Below are positions 36,450 through 48,318 of a stretch of 64,000 bases of DNA, piece by piece; the first letter of the stretch is position 1; every line of letters begins with the position of its first letter. The stretch comes from Marisa cornuarietis (taxonomy: Eukaryota > Mollusca > Gastropoda > Architaenioglossa > Ampullariidae): contig SMMW01000179.1 of the NCBI GenBank assembly GCA_004794655.1, positions 1,134,746 through 1,198,745 on the forward strand. Reading direction: 5' to 3'. A program made the translations under genes and the position numbers. The notes beneath the pieces are model-generated. The model ran no database searches. It was not told the DNA's origin and was given only the letters and a program-made list of their open reading frames with translations.

Positions 36450-36882
36450 AGCTGAAAACAGCAGATTGGCCATCTGACGTGACAACGCCGTCCCGGAAGA
36501 CGTAACTGAAAACAGCAGATTGGCCATCTGACGTGACGACGCCGTCCTGGATGACGTAGCTGAAATCAGCAGATTGGCCATCTGACGTGACGACGCCGTC
36601 CTGGATGACGTAGCTGAAATCAGCAGATTGGCCATCTGACGTGACGACGCCGTCCTGGATGACGTAGCTGAAAACAGCAGATTGGCCATCTGACGTGACG
36701 ACGCCGTCCTGGATGACGTAGCTGAAATCAGCAGATTGGCCATCTGACGTGACGACGCCGTCCTGGATGACGTAGCTGAAAACAGCAGATTGGCCATCTG
36801 ACGTGACGACGCCGTCCTGGATGACGTAGCTGAAATCAGCAGATTGGCCATCTGACGTGACGACGCCGTCCCGGAAGACGTA
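36450..36882. repeat. 54-bp tandem repeat, 8 copies, two variants
   Basis: The unit begins AGCTGAAAACAGCAGATTGG and contains CATCTGACGTGACGACGCCG and CTGGATGACGT. Copies differ at AAA(A/T)CAGCAG; in + order the types run A A T T A T A T, which suggests partial two-unit periodicity. The first and last units share CCCGGAAGACGTAA, while internal ones have CCTGGATGACGTAG. The period is a multiple of three and one minus frame stays open (unit MANLLxSATSSRTASSRQ); I attribute this to the repeat. Confidence 0.97.
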
Positions 36883-39006
36883 AGCGACCCGCTGTGCGTG
36901 GCCTGCCCCTTCAGGACAAGCGAAGCGATACCTTGAGAGCGCGTGCGTTATCGACGAGGAAGGACGTGAAGACTGTGGTGGAGGTAAGCTGTGGGGGGGG
37001 GGAGAAGATGAGCCTACGTCACTTCGTCACTGTCTCACGTGTTTACTAGCGGGAGGCGGGCCGGTGATGGAACGAGGCTGGGATTGATCATCACGTGTGA
37101 TTTGCGAGCCAACCGGTGAAAGGTGAAGCAATTAGGAATCAACAGAGCTGACTTCCAGCACATTATTGAATTTTATGTCATTGTCGGTTTTCTCGCGACT
37201 TCTTTATGGCCTTCGTTTTCGCGTCAACCCCGTGTTACCCGCTCCAGTGAGCGTTAGCCGGAAGTCTACGCGCGCATGCTATTCAAACGCGCGACACTTT
37301 TATCTTTTCAGCGAGATCCCCTTCTCCCTCCCCGTCTTCTGCACATTCTCCTGTTGTCCGTTAGCCTTGTACGCAAGAGCACAACCCCGTGCTGGGAAGT
37401 TGTCTAAGGCTTAATGTTGTAGCCGCGAACAAGGTGCGTGCCCTCCTCTTTCCTTTCTTGAAGTTTGTCAAGCGCCACATTAAAAATCATTCAATCTGGC
37501 TTTCCATTTCGCTTGAACTACTCTATCCGTTCAAGAAAACCACAGATTACTTCCAGTTTAGGTTTGAACCTGCAATTCTTTTGAGTTTGGCCAGGTGCTC
37601 AGAGACTGTGCCACCCTGCAGTTGAAGCGAATATTTCTACTAAAGGCTATGTCACCCGACATTGTGAAGTGAACATCTGTGTCAAAGTATGTGTCATATC
37701 TGTTCCCGCAGCAGTGTGTTGGCTGACACTAGAAGGCAGGCAGTCCTCTGTCCTCACGACATGAAGATGGTCATCGACCCTAAACACCAGCTACAGCGGA
37801 CACTGGAAACCTTGTTGTTACATACGCTGTGTGGCAAGTCACGTGGTGCTGTCCACTGCCGATACTTGTCGTGGCTGTGGTGTTGGTCTAAGACCGAGGT
37901 TGACAACAGATGTAATGGTATACCAGAGTGGGGGGGGGGAGCGGGCTTAACAATCAAGTTCTTGGAAAGGAAATATGAAAGAGGACGCTGAGTGCTACAC
38001 CAGTTCAAATCCTTGTTGCTGATGCAGGAGCTCGTCTTCGCCACGTTTGTCAGGCCAGTCGCAGGGAGGATCGGAGCCACAAAATTGCTGGCAGTCACTA
38101 AGAGCCAGCAGAGCATCGGCAATGTCAAAACGAGGCTGAGCCAAGCACTGCAACCGTATGCCATGCTTTCCTCTACTTGGTTTCTAAGCAGTTCTTGTAT
38201 AAATAGTTTAGATGGTTTGGTAAGGACTGGGGAGGGTTGGTTCGATTTAGTGCTAATAAAACGTACTTCTTTGCCAAGCGACTGCTGGGTGATGTGATTT
38301 ATCCCTCGCATTCTGTAGACATTTATTGTAAAGGGCTGCTACAATATTGCGGGGTGTGCAAGAAGGTCTGTGCATGAATCATCGCTTGTGAGAGCTTGGA
38401 TATTACAGAACTGGCAACAGTAACCACTAAAACCACCGAAGCGTAACTGGACTTCGCTTGACGACCCTCTTATTGCTGTGGTGTGCAAGCAATCAAACTA
38501 CACTGCCGGACATGGTGGTGTGTCGAGTGCATGCCTGAACTACTTCCTGTGACGCAGTATTGCGAGGGCAGGAGCGGCTGCTTAGCGGAGATGAAAGGAG
38601 CAGGGCGGTGACGGAGATGTATTGCGCTGTCTGCTCCTACAGACAGGTGCTCGAGGCTGCAGACTCCATGGACACCAAAGAGCATTTTGCTGCTTCCTTC
38701 TGACATTGCGATCTGCTTATAACTTGAGCACCTTTCTAGATGGCGCTGATTGCATGAATTATGCATCTTTGCCTGGGTTTACTCCAATTTTCTGTTTATG
38801 TCTTTTTGTCACTTTTTGGGCTGTTGTGAAGAGAACATTTTTTCAGACAGTTGGTGCACCGGGACCTGATGTATTTCTAAATATCGGGTTGGTTATACAC
38901 TTTGCTGTGTTCTTTCTGGTAGGAGGGGTGGGGGGGTTGGGAAATTCAAGGGAATAAAAAATGGCAGTGGTCTTTTCCCCGCGGTGCTTGACAAATTTTG
39001 CGGGCT

Positions 39007-39112
39007 CTACTTTGGCAGGGTTTTGGGAGGAAGTTTACAACCTGTACTTGCCGGGGTTTTGTTAGGAAATCTACAACCAGTACTTGGCCGGGTTTTGTGT
39101 GGAAATCTAAAG
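39007..39112. repeat. 36-bp degenerate tandem repeat, ~2.8 copies
   Basis: GGGTTTTG-type cores recur at 39020, 39056 and 39092 with (G/A)GAAA/GTTTACAAC-type partners. Copies have diverged at several positions. Confidence 0.8.
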
Positions 39113-42100
39113 CCCGCATCAGCAGGCTTCTATTGGCGAGATCCAGGCTAGTTTTTGGCAACCTTTCCCTACTGGCAGTAGACAGATAATCAAAGAGAAG
39201 GTGGTGATAGTCTGCGCTCTAAACCCGCGGGGCCTGAGGAGCGAGATTGTGATTGGACTTGGGTCGTTTGGCACGCGGAGAGAATGCATAAGCGGCCGAG
39301 GCCGAGAGCTAAGTACAGGAAGTAGCTGGCAGATCTCAGAGTTATTGGCCCTAGGTGCCCAGCACCATCGCACGGCTTCAGAGTAGTCTCCCCCGGAATA
39401 TTACTCGGCGTGAAAGACCCTTTATGAAGCTAAGAAAAGTCTCCTTGTCAAACGTGGGGTGAAGGAGCAACAGAATTTCCCCTGAACCTAGCGAGTTGTC
39501 TGCAGTGTAGAGGTAGTAGAGGTGGCGAGGGAGCTTTCAGCGATAATGTGCGAAGGATAACTTACCTTACAAAACAGAACGGAGGGGATTATAATTCCAG
39601 CAATACTTAAGGATGGGAGATTTAGCCATCGCGTTTGTTCAAACTGGTTTTATTACTGGCTACTTTTGTCACAGCTGAAGTGTATAAACCCCTTTCTTCC
39701 TCACCATGATGAGGTGGGTGGATGCGTTTCTTACCTCCCTTCGCTCTCTCGCTCTGCCTCAGTATCACGAGGTGATTGGCGGGGATTGTGGTCGGTGAGG
39801 TATGAGTTTAGCGATGATGGAAACAGACACCAACACTCACGCAGTTTGATCAGATCCGCCGAGAGCAAAGAATGGAGAGGAAGCGGGTGAGAGAGAGAGA
39901 GAAGTTTGCCTTTGTCGCGTGGTGCGGGATCAACACGTGGTCATAAAGCGAAAGGCGATTGGTTCCAAGTGCCCTTCCTCTTATCAAGTCCAACATTTTT
40001 TCGTGAATCTGTCGCATTACGGCGGTGAAAGCCTGCGCTCCAACAATCTTCAGCTTCCGCTCAGTTAATGCCCCTGATGCGCCCTGGCATTCCAGCATGG
40101 GGCAGCAGGGATAGAAGGGGATGAGGGATTATGGGGGAGGGGGTTAGTGTGAGGGGTGGGTGCATACAAGAGGCATGGCCAAGTGTCGCTGACAGCCGCA
40201 TTCTCTGAGCTCGTGGTGATGGTTCCTCGGTGAAGTTGTGTGTGTGTGTGGGGGGGGGGCGCATTCTCGAAAGGATCATGATGAGACGGGATGATTGTCG
40301 GAGAGAACGTAGTGACGATGATGGAGATGGTGGAAGACCTGTAGCTAATCGCCCAACTTTCTCGTCGTGGGTTTGTGGCAGTCACGTGGCTGTGGTTCAC
40401 GAAGGCTGTGTGGCGCTAAAGCCAGGAGTGTGGCACCTGGGAAAATGTTTTCTCCTCCAGCTGACAATCGTTAGTCCCAGTCTGAGGCCTTGATTAACTT
40501 TGATGCTCACCATATCTCGGTCCACACGAAAGCGATCGCATGATTTGACCATCAAGAGAAGCAAGCTCGCTGAGGACCAGCACTGCGGCCAGAAGCACGT
40601 GTCTTAAATACAATGGGCCATTGTTGCTCGTTAAACTGCTTGTCCAACACCACTTGAGATCATTTTCTCTCACTGGAATACTTAAAAGTCGGGGGGGAAG
40701 CAAGAGGCGTTTCCCCCTGTGGCTTAACTCGCCTGACACAAGATTCCGCTGTTAAATTTGTCTTTGATGGTTCGTGCTGCGGCCCGATGTTTGTGTGACC
40801 GGTCGGCGGCCGACATGAGATTATTTCAGCCTTACGGCCTCGCCCCCGGACCAACCTAGCAGCGGGACTGAGAGGAAGAGGACCGACCTATTCAGTCGAT
40901 TTTAATTTCTTTTTTTGGCGGAGAAAATCGTCTGACAACCGCCGTGTGTGATGTCGATTTCGTGCAAGAAAACGGCCGATAAACCCTGGGGTACATGTCG
41001 ATTTAATATTAACGGTGGCCACACAACCGATTGCGGAATGTCGGTTTTCTCCTCCAGAATTCGGCGGAAAGGTCCTGCAAGACGTCTGATGCGCCCCGGT
41101 GATTGATTGCAAACCGACATGTTCCAGTGTCTATTGATTGGCTGCAAGCGTCCAGCTGCTTGTGAGAGGGGCGTCATTTATGTAGAGGGGGAGTGCGGGG
41201 GTTTGGGGGGAGGAGGGGGATGGTTATGGACGGAAAACTTCTGCAACTTTTTTATTATTATTATTAACGACGGGCGTCACAGACTTCAGTGCCGTGAGTG
41301 CGACTTTTGATAGGATGTTGTTGGCTGCCATTGATTTCAAAACAAGAAAATCAAACCCTGACGGTAAATCGCTCAAGTGCGTGCGTTTCTCCAACTCCCT
41401 CTCCTCACCTCCCACCCCACCCCTTCCCTGATCCTGTCATCCTGTCCTCCCCCTATGTGACGTCAGCTGTGTCTCGTTGTCCATCCTCTACCTTCTTTCC
41501 TGAATTAGAGACTCCTCCACATCACCATCACCGCCTACCGAGCTTTCCTCTAGGGTTCAACGCGGAAAGGCAGCGAAGACAAGCGGGTTGGATACCCCGT
41601 ATAAACCAGCGTACCAGCAAAGCAGCTGTGGGGTAGTCACGTGACTGTAGAGAGTAAGACATGGAGACGGGGCTGGGCACCGCACTCTTTCCCAACTAGT
41701 AGGGGAATACCTCACCTGTTATTGATATTCTTGAATAATAAATCTTTACGATTATACCTACTTTGTACAATGGTTATCATTCTCAAGTTAGAAGCTGGAA
41801 GACATGTCGCTTTGCCTGGCTGATTGCAGCTTTCGTTGCTCTCTCTAACTTGACACTTGTAGCATATCTACGCGCGTGTTAATAGCCCAGTGCTGCTACC
41901 TCGCACTCGCAATAATTCTTCGCTTTCGTCTTTGATCTTAAGTTACCGTCACTTCCAGTGTCGCTGTTTTTGGACCAGTTACCTTCACATGTATCCCCCC
42001 CCCAACCTCGCCATCACACTTGGTCTTCCACTCTTCCATCCCTTCTAACTCTGTGTGTAAGGAGAGAGGTGGTGGAAGAGCGAGGGGTCGTCACGTGATC

Positions 42101-45100
42101 TGTGGAGGAGCGGCGCTGCGCAGCCCGCAGATCGATGTGGTGGTCTGTGCCATGGCGGTGGCGGTGGTGGCGGCGGCTCTCAATGATGCGAGCCGATGGC
42201 TGACATGACGTCATCAGACACGACAGAGGAGGAACTCATTCACAGGGGCTGGCCTACCCTTTCCTCCTCCCTGACATCCCTTACCAGACAGGCCAGCGCG
42301 GTGATTGGCCGTGGCAGTACGTGCCAGGCAAGGGCAGAGTGGTTCTGGCGAACGTGAGAGAAGCGGAGTTGGCCGTCACACCCCGGGGCTAGCGTGGGAG
42401 GACAGTTCAAACATAAGGGCAGAATGGAGTGGCAACGGATTTACGTTTGAAGAAGGGGGGGGGGGAAACGGGGACAGGATGCGGTGGCGGGAGGGGGAGG
42501 AGGGAAAGAAAACAGACTGACGTCGTGGTGTCGTCATCACAGTCTCGGGTGGTGAGCACGTACGCACGCAGGCACGCGCGCCTGTTGACTTACTGCATGC
42601 TGCGTTCCTCGCTTGCTTCCTAAGTGTAGAGTCGTGTCCCTTTTGTCCTGTGAGGAAAAGTGGGAGATGGTGCCAGGCCAGCCAGGGGGGTGACGCTGGT
42701 GGTCAACGCTGCTCCGTTTCGTGCGTCAGCATGCGGGTGCACGAGACGACACTAGAGGTTAGCACGGAGGGTCAGCGCCAGGCAGTTAAACTGTTTTACA
42801 TTTGATTGTCAGTTTTAGCCTTGTAGCTAGCGCATTGCATCAGGCCCTGAGTACTTAGCCTGCGACGGGGGATGAGCTCGGACGTACCCCGAGGGACCCT
42901 AGAGAGTAAGATTGTCAGGCCCTCAAGACGAGCAGTTAGGAGACATTATAGCGATTAACAGGTAGGTGGGGACAAGGAAGACGTAGGGGTGGGTGTAACA
43001 GATGTGGCCGCTCGGCAAATGAGAGGCCAGTGAGTGAGGCGCGCGTGGCGGTTTGTCGGTTATGCCTGCTGCTAGTGCACGCAGTCTTACGGTACCACCA
43101 ACCTTATGCAATGCGCGGGCCTCCCCGTGTCCTGTCAGCCTGCACCGACTGACTGGGACTAGCAGCCCTCCTCCTTACTCGCCGCCGGTAACCTGCTGTC
43201 GCGGCAGTGCACCCCGCTTGTGGTGTAAGAGCCGCACACCGTCGCGAACGCTGGCTCCACGTGGTAAGTTCGTGTTGCGGGTGGCCAAGATGCAATTCAA
43301 GCGGGTAGCATTGCAAGTTCCTTACTCCTTGGCATGCGTTGTCTTTTACCATCATTGTGATGACGAGTTTGTGGCGAGAGCACAGCGGGAACCAAGGGTG
43401 TGAGTTGGCTGGGAATGAGTCTTTGACAAGATGTAGGGAAGGAGTACATTTCTGGGAGTTTACTCTTCTGTTGTTGTTATTAATGGTAGCTTGGGTAATG
43501 CTACTAAAAGAGTACATAGTGTCCTATGTTGGTGAAGGAAGAGACGCCAGGTTCTTTGTCTGATTCTATCTTGGGCGATTTTTGGTGAGATAGCTAGGCA
43601 TGCTGCCAGCTTCTGTGGAAACGAAAAAAAATATATATATATAAAACCTCATTGAAGGTGAAGACCTGCTCAGCATCTTGCGGGCACCGCACAGTCGACA
43701 TATTTGGCATGCGCGATAACCTTCACAACCCCTACAAAGAAGGAAATGATAAAGTGTATGTTTGATATATATTTAATCTTGAAGTGTGGATGAGGTCTGT
43801 GGCTTGCCAAGTCCTGTGGTGCGTCGAAAAACCGCGTGGCTGCTTGTGAGGAGATTTCTGTCCGGACCAGCAGTCGGAGATTCGACAAACTTTAAAAAAA
43901 AAAGAAAGTGGCGTGGGAAAAAAGTTTTTGCTGAGAACATGCTGGGAGGGGGGGGGGCTCTTTTCATTGAAGTACACGAGGCCGGGATAGATTACCAAAG
44001 TAGCTGCACTTTTTGTTAAGGGCACCATCAAAAACCTTGAGAACAGGAATAGTTCTGCTACATCATTATCACTGCCAGAGCAAGAGAGAAAGCAGGGTAT
44101 CAGTGTGGAAGTTAAAATCATTTTTGATACAGCCTGGTAATAGTAACGGCAGCAGAGCCGTCAAGAATTCGAGGTGAAATTTGTTCTCCCCTTCCACACA
44201 CTCTCTCTCTCTCTCTAAGACACACACACACACTTCCTCTCCTTGTAAGGTGTATATCAGGTTAACAGTTCAGCAGACGCAAGCAACCATTTTAGGAAGT
44301 CGAGACGGCTAGAGTGGTTTAATGTGTCAACCACCTTCCCTTTCTATCACACATGCGCAAATTGCAGGCAGGTCGATTGGACAGACTCCTACACCCCACC
44401 CTCCACCCTTTCCTCCCCACCCCTGACCTCCCGGCTAGAATCATAACCCTGGCTGTCGTGTTATCAGATTTCCCCGACACCAAGATGTGGCATCATCAAC
44501 AGCGGGAGGAGCAAGATGGAATGGTCGCTGGCAATGATGCCAACTTGTTCCCTTTTTCGTGGGATCAACTTGTTTAAAGGCAGAGCTTGGCGGGGCTTTG
44601 TTTTCCGTTTGCTTCTCCTGGCGGCTGCATGGTTTTAAGAGAAGAGATGGCGTGGTTAGTCGCTAGCGGTCTTGACAAAGTACTTTTTAATCTTAATGTT
44701 CCGCCGCATTGCTGGCTGCGGGACGAGAATCGATTGGAAATGGTAAGTCTAATAGTTTTCGAGAGTCTTCAGCCAGCTCCAGTTTTTTTCGGTCGGCACC
44801 CCACCCAACACTCTGTCCGCCCTCCCTCCCTCTTACATTCCAAATGAATTGGCGGTTTTAGGAGTTGTTGGGAACGAGGGAAGATCGGGTCCGTTGGTTC
44901 CCCCATCTTATGAACGGTTTTTTTTTCCCTACCCCTCTCTCGTCACCCTGCTCTCTTTTTATTTTTAAAGCAAATGGAGAAATGAGGGAGAAGGGAAAGT
45001 TCAGCTCCCCACACTCTCTCCCTCCTCCCAGTTAGACGTGAATGTAACGTGAAGTCGTTTTGACTACGTCGTCACCGTGGTCGGCGGCATGATTTCCTGG

Positions 45101-45496
45101 CGGCACTCGACGCTGAGAAAGTTGAGAGTCGGGGGTACTGCACGTGTAGTAATAGCCTGTTACGTGGTTACCAGGCTGTGTGCAAGACTTGCTGTGCCGC
45201 TCATCCTCTCCTCCTTCCATATCCCCCAACCCACTTGTACCATCGCCGCCGAGCTCAACCATGCTGCTGCCTACTAAAGGTGCGACAGACGACGTCTGCT
45301 CCTATAAACTGACGGGGCCTTAGCTTCTGGCTTACTCTCCTTGCCGACTGTGGTCTCGTCATCAAAACCCACGACAGGAAGAGCACGTGAGCCACAATCA
45401 CCAGCTCAGCCCAGCCAGTCTCGCTTAAAGGTCTTAACCGGACAAATAGGGGGACATACGTTTGACCAAGTTTGGGAAAAATATACATAGCCATCA

Positions 45497-46096
45497 CATA
45501 AATAGCTGGACGGCTTCACAAACTCCAGAAAGAGCCAGGAAACGGGACCATGTCACTCCTCTCCTTCGTTTTCTACACTGGCTACCCATCCGTTCTCGCA
45601 TCCAGTACAAACTGTCTGTGCTGTGTTTTAATTTCTTTGCAGGCTCCTGTCCTGACTATTTCTCTGAACTTCTCATCCCTTACATCCCGGCCAGACAACT
45701 CCGCTCTTCGTCGGATGACCGCATCCTAACTGTTCCTGTCACCAGAACAACAACATATGGTCACAGGATTTTTAGTTACTGTGCTGCCAAACAATGGAAC
45801 TCTCTCCATTTCCATATCCGCTACTTACCCCGATTGAACCATTTTAAGTGAACTGAAAACTCACCTCGTCCTCAAGTATCACTCCTGACACCAGTTCCTA
45901 CAATGCTAGTCCTTTTCACAGTTGTCCCCCCCTTTTCCGCTTGTTTCCCGGCTCATCTTCCTTTTGAAAAATCATGATATTCTCAGTCCTTGTTACTTGG
46001 ATCCTCTTTATTTCTTTTGTATTTGTCTTTATTGATCATCAGTATTGTTGTTGATGTGAGAGTACGCGCTATACGAAGTTTGCATTTATTATTATT
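45497..46096 (+). pseudogene. LINE 3' relic (CR1/L2-like ORF2 tail), plus strand
   Basis: Translation from about 45500 gives ARKRDHVTPLLRFLHWLPIR, then SRIQYKLSVLCFNFFAGSCP, LLIPYIPARQLRSSSDDR, TRTTTYGHRIFSYCAAKQWN and NHFK, the standard domain after the reverse transcriptase of CR1/L2-like LINEs. A frameshift after NHFK moves the end, SELKTHLVLKYHS plus stop, to another frame; a second shift probably lies before ARKRD. The 3' end is CGCTATACGAAGTTTGCATT followed by (ATT)n at 46085-46096. The RT core, endonuclease and ORF1 are absent: a dead, 5'-truncated copy. Confidence 0.9.
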
Positions 46097-46379
46097 TAAC
46101 ACTTCGGCAAACTTTGGTCACGCTTTCTCCCCGTATTCGTGTGGGTAAGAAAGGTCTTGACGGAAACACTCGGCTTACTGGGCTTATGTCTTCCGGTTTT
46201 GGGGGGAGGTGGGGAAATGAGAGGGGCGTGTTGCCTCCCTCACCCACCCCACTACCCACGTTCGTGCCACACAGACCGTTGTCGTCCGGGCGTGCAGATG
46301 GCGGCGCCGTGCTGTTTCTGTTGTATGTCATGCCATGAAGGCTGTCACGGATCACCCGCATACACACGACGAGTCATCC

Positions 46380-47790
46380 GCAGACACGCGCAATCAACAA
46401 ATGACCACTCTGGTGTAGAACGTCTCTCAAAGAGACAAATACTTATTGACCACAAGAATCACAATTTAAATACACAAAGAAATATGCTCAGTACTGCTCT
46501 ATACAAGGCAAAGCATCAGTAGTTAACACGAGCAGTTAGTCAAACATGATATTTAGCATTTCTTTAAACTCTCACGGCTAGACGTAGCCTGAAAATCCCT
46601 CTCTTTCTGTAATTATTACGCCGCTCAAGCTGACGTAAACAATAAATAGGCATACACAAGGAGCAATTGTTGACAAACAATAGTGTCTAACAGGTATATC
46701 AAAACAAAATTATGAAGAAATGTCTTTCAGCGACAGTGCCCTCGGCACCAACACACAAATACTTGGTTCTAACAACAGAGTCAGAATGGGTAGCACACCC
46801 TAGGCCTCATCACCTCCTCAGTAAGGATAACCTATCCGTCTTCCTACGCGTGCTTAATTTCTTCCCACTCTGGACCCGAAGCGCAAACACAAAGTTCTCC
46901 ACTTGACCCTTTTTCTTTTAAAGTTCAAGTTATTTCTTTTTACAAATATTTTAGCAACTCCTCACGTATGAGTTATACAGGGAGGACATCTGGTGCGTCA
47001 CTCTACCTTAATCAAAGTCTTACTTCGTTGGGGATGTTCTTCTGGTGTTAGATCATCGGAAGCTCATGCCTCTGCCTCACGTCAGTGGACCTCCGGAAAC
47101 TTCGGATATCGTCAGTAGGATATCGCCCCCAACGCAAGTCAGTCATTCAGCCTCTCGGTATCGGATGCTCCTCCCCAACCTTGGAGATACGCGGACACCC
47201 TTTCACTCGTCTTTTGCCGAACCACAGGCCGTCTGTACGCCAGCTCCAGCCGTCAACACCCGTAGTTTCCCACAGCCTTCCACGCTCTCGGCGGAGTCCC
47301 TCTTGTTTACGTGAGATAAGTTCTCAGAAGCCTGTATCCAAATTTCAGCAAAAGTTCTTTCTGTACTGTACCGGTAGTAGAATCACAGCCCTCGGCTTGA
47401 ATACCAGTAAGTACGGTGACAACTCTTGTCACTAACCAGCGCTCTCTCTAGCGCCTCACGTCGACATACACTATGACGACTGGTAGGCCTGAATGAAGAC
47501 TGCACCCCCCGTCAGTGACAGCACACAGCAAGCAACACACCAGGATTGCCGGAATATCCATCGTCCAAATCGAGCATTCTCCTTACTTGCTAAATGTCGG
47601 GTCTAATATACCCACCCTTGTTTACATCGCCACAAGGTGAGCTCAGCCCGCCCCACACATAAAATTTTAAAATATCCAAAACCTCAATTTTCTCATGCAA
47701 CTCGCATGACAGCGACAGAAAAACCAGACACCCTAACCACCTGGACGGATGGAGCTCTGCTCTGCTCGCACGTGAAATAAGGTAAAAACC
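46380..47790. other. Unassigned AT-richer segment
   Basis: Composition is more AT-rich and freer of microsatellites than its neighbours. No coding region, TIR pair or LTR pair could be established by eye. Confidence 0.35.
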
Positions 47791-48140
47791 GAGACTTTCA
47801 AGTTCTCGTGACTTCCAGCGTGGCAGTGTCAAACCAAGGCACACCTGTGTGTCGAACAAAACAATACTCAACTGCTGTACCCCCTTGTACGCTACAAAGG
47901 CGCGTGCCGGCAGCGTGGTGTGGACATGGCAAATGTTTCCTCTTGCCTTCATCTTCCTGGTCGGGGAGGTGGCTTTGTGAACTGGTTTTGTGTGGATGCC
48001 TTTTCATTCGCATCTTTCGTTTACTTTTTTTTTTCTTTTCCCACCTTCTACCCCTGTACAACACGAAAGGCATGCACTCCAGGGCATCTTTCATGGTGCG
48101 GTTCCCCTCGCCACCCCCCCCCCCTTATCCTACCCTAGTC

Positions 48141-48318
48141 AGGGCGGCTCGGTGGCGCAATGGTTGCCGTTTACAGTGAAGGTTGGCTGTCATAGGTTCA
48201 ACTCTCGTCTCGGGCACGCTCTTCTTTTTCTGCATATGGAATCTGTTTACAGGGCTGGCTGCCTTGCCGTGATATAACCTTAGTTGCTGACTCTGTGTAA
48301 AACACTAACTCCCTCCAA
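48141..48318 (+). mobile_element. tRNA-derived SINE, copy 2
   Basis: Same family as 6809-6990 and better preserved: A box TGGCGCAATGG (48153-48163), B box GGTTCAACTC (48195-48204), then CTCGTCTCGGGCACGCT, GGGCTGGCTGCCTTGCCGTG and GATATAACCTTAGTTGCTG. The 3' end passes into (CA)n and (CT)n. The pol III-type internal promoter supports origin from a tRNA. Inserted in sense orientation in the long PSMD1 intron. Confidence 0.88.

Noticed and set aside
36372..36851. Antisense open frame of 159 codons (MANLL repeats)
   Set aside because: By-product of the 54-bp array; no non-repetitive coding sequence adjoins it.
39850..40098. Minus-strand frame with a pyrimidine-rich acceptor-like leader
   Set aside because: No donor and no family; ends in a GA microsatellite translation.
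41580..41620. GGTTGGATACCCC as a tRNA B box
   Set aside because: No A box or acceptor-stem pairing at suitable distance; probably chance.
46380..47790. Possible LTR retrotransposon or other insert
   Set aside because: No matching terminal repeats, primer-binding site or protein fragment could be shown by eye.
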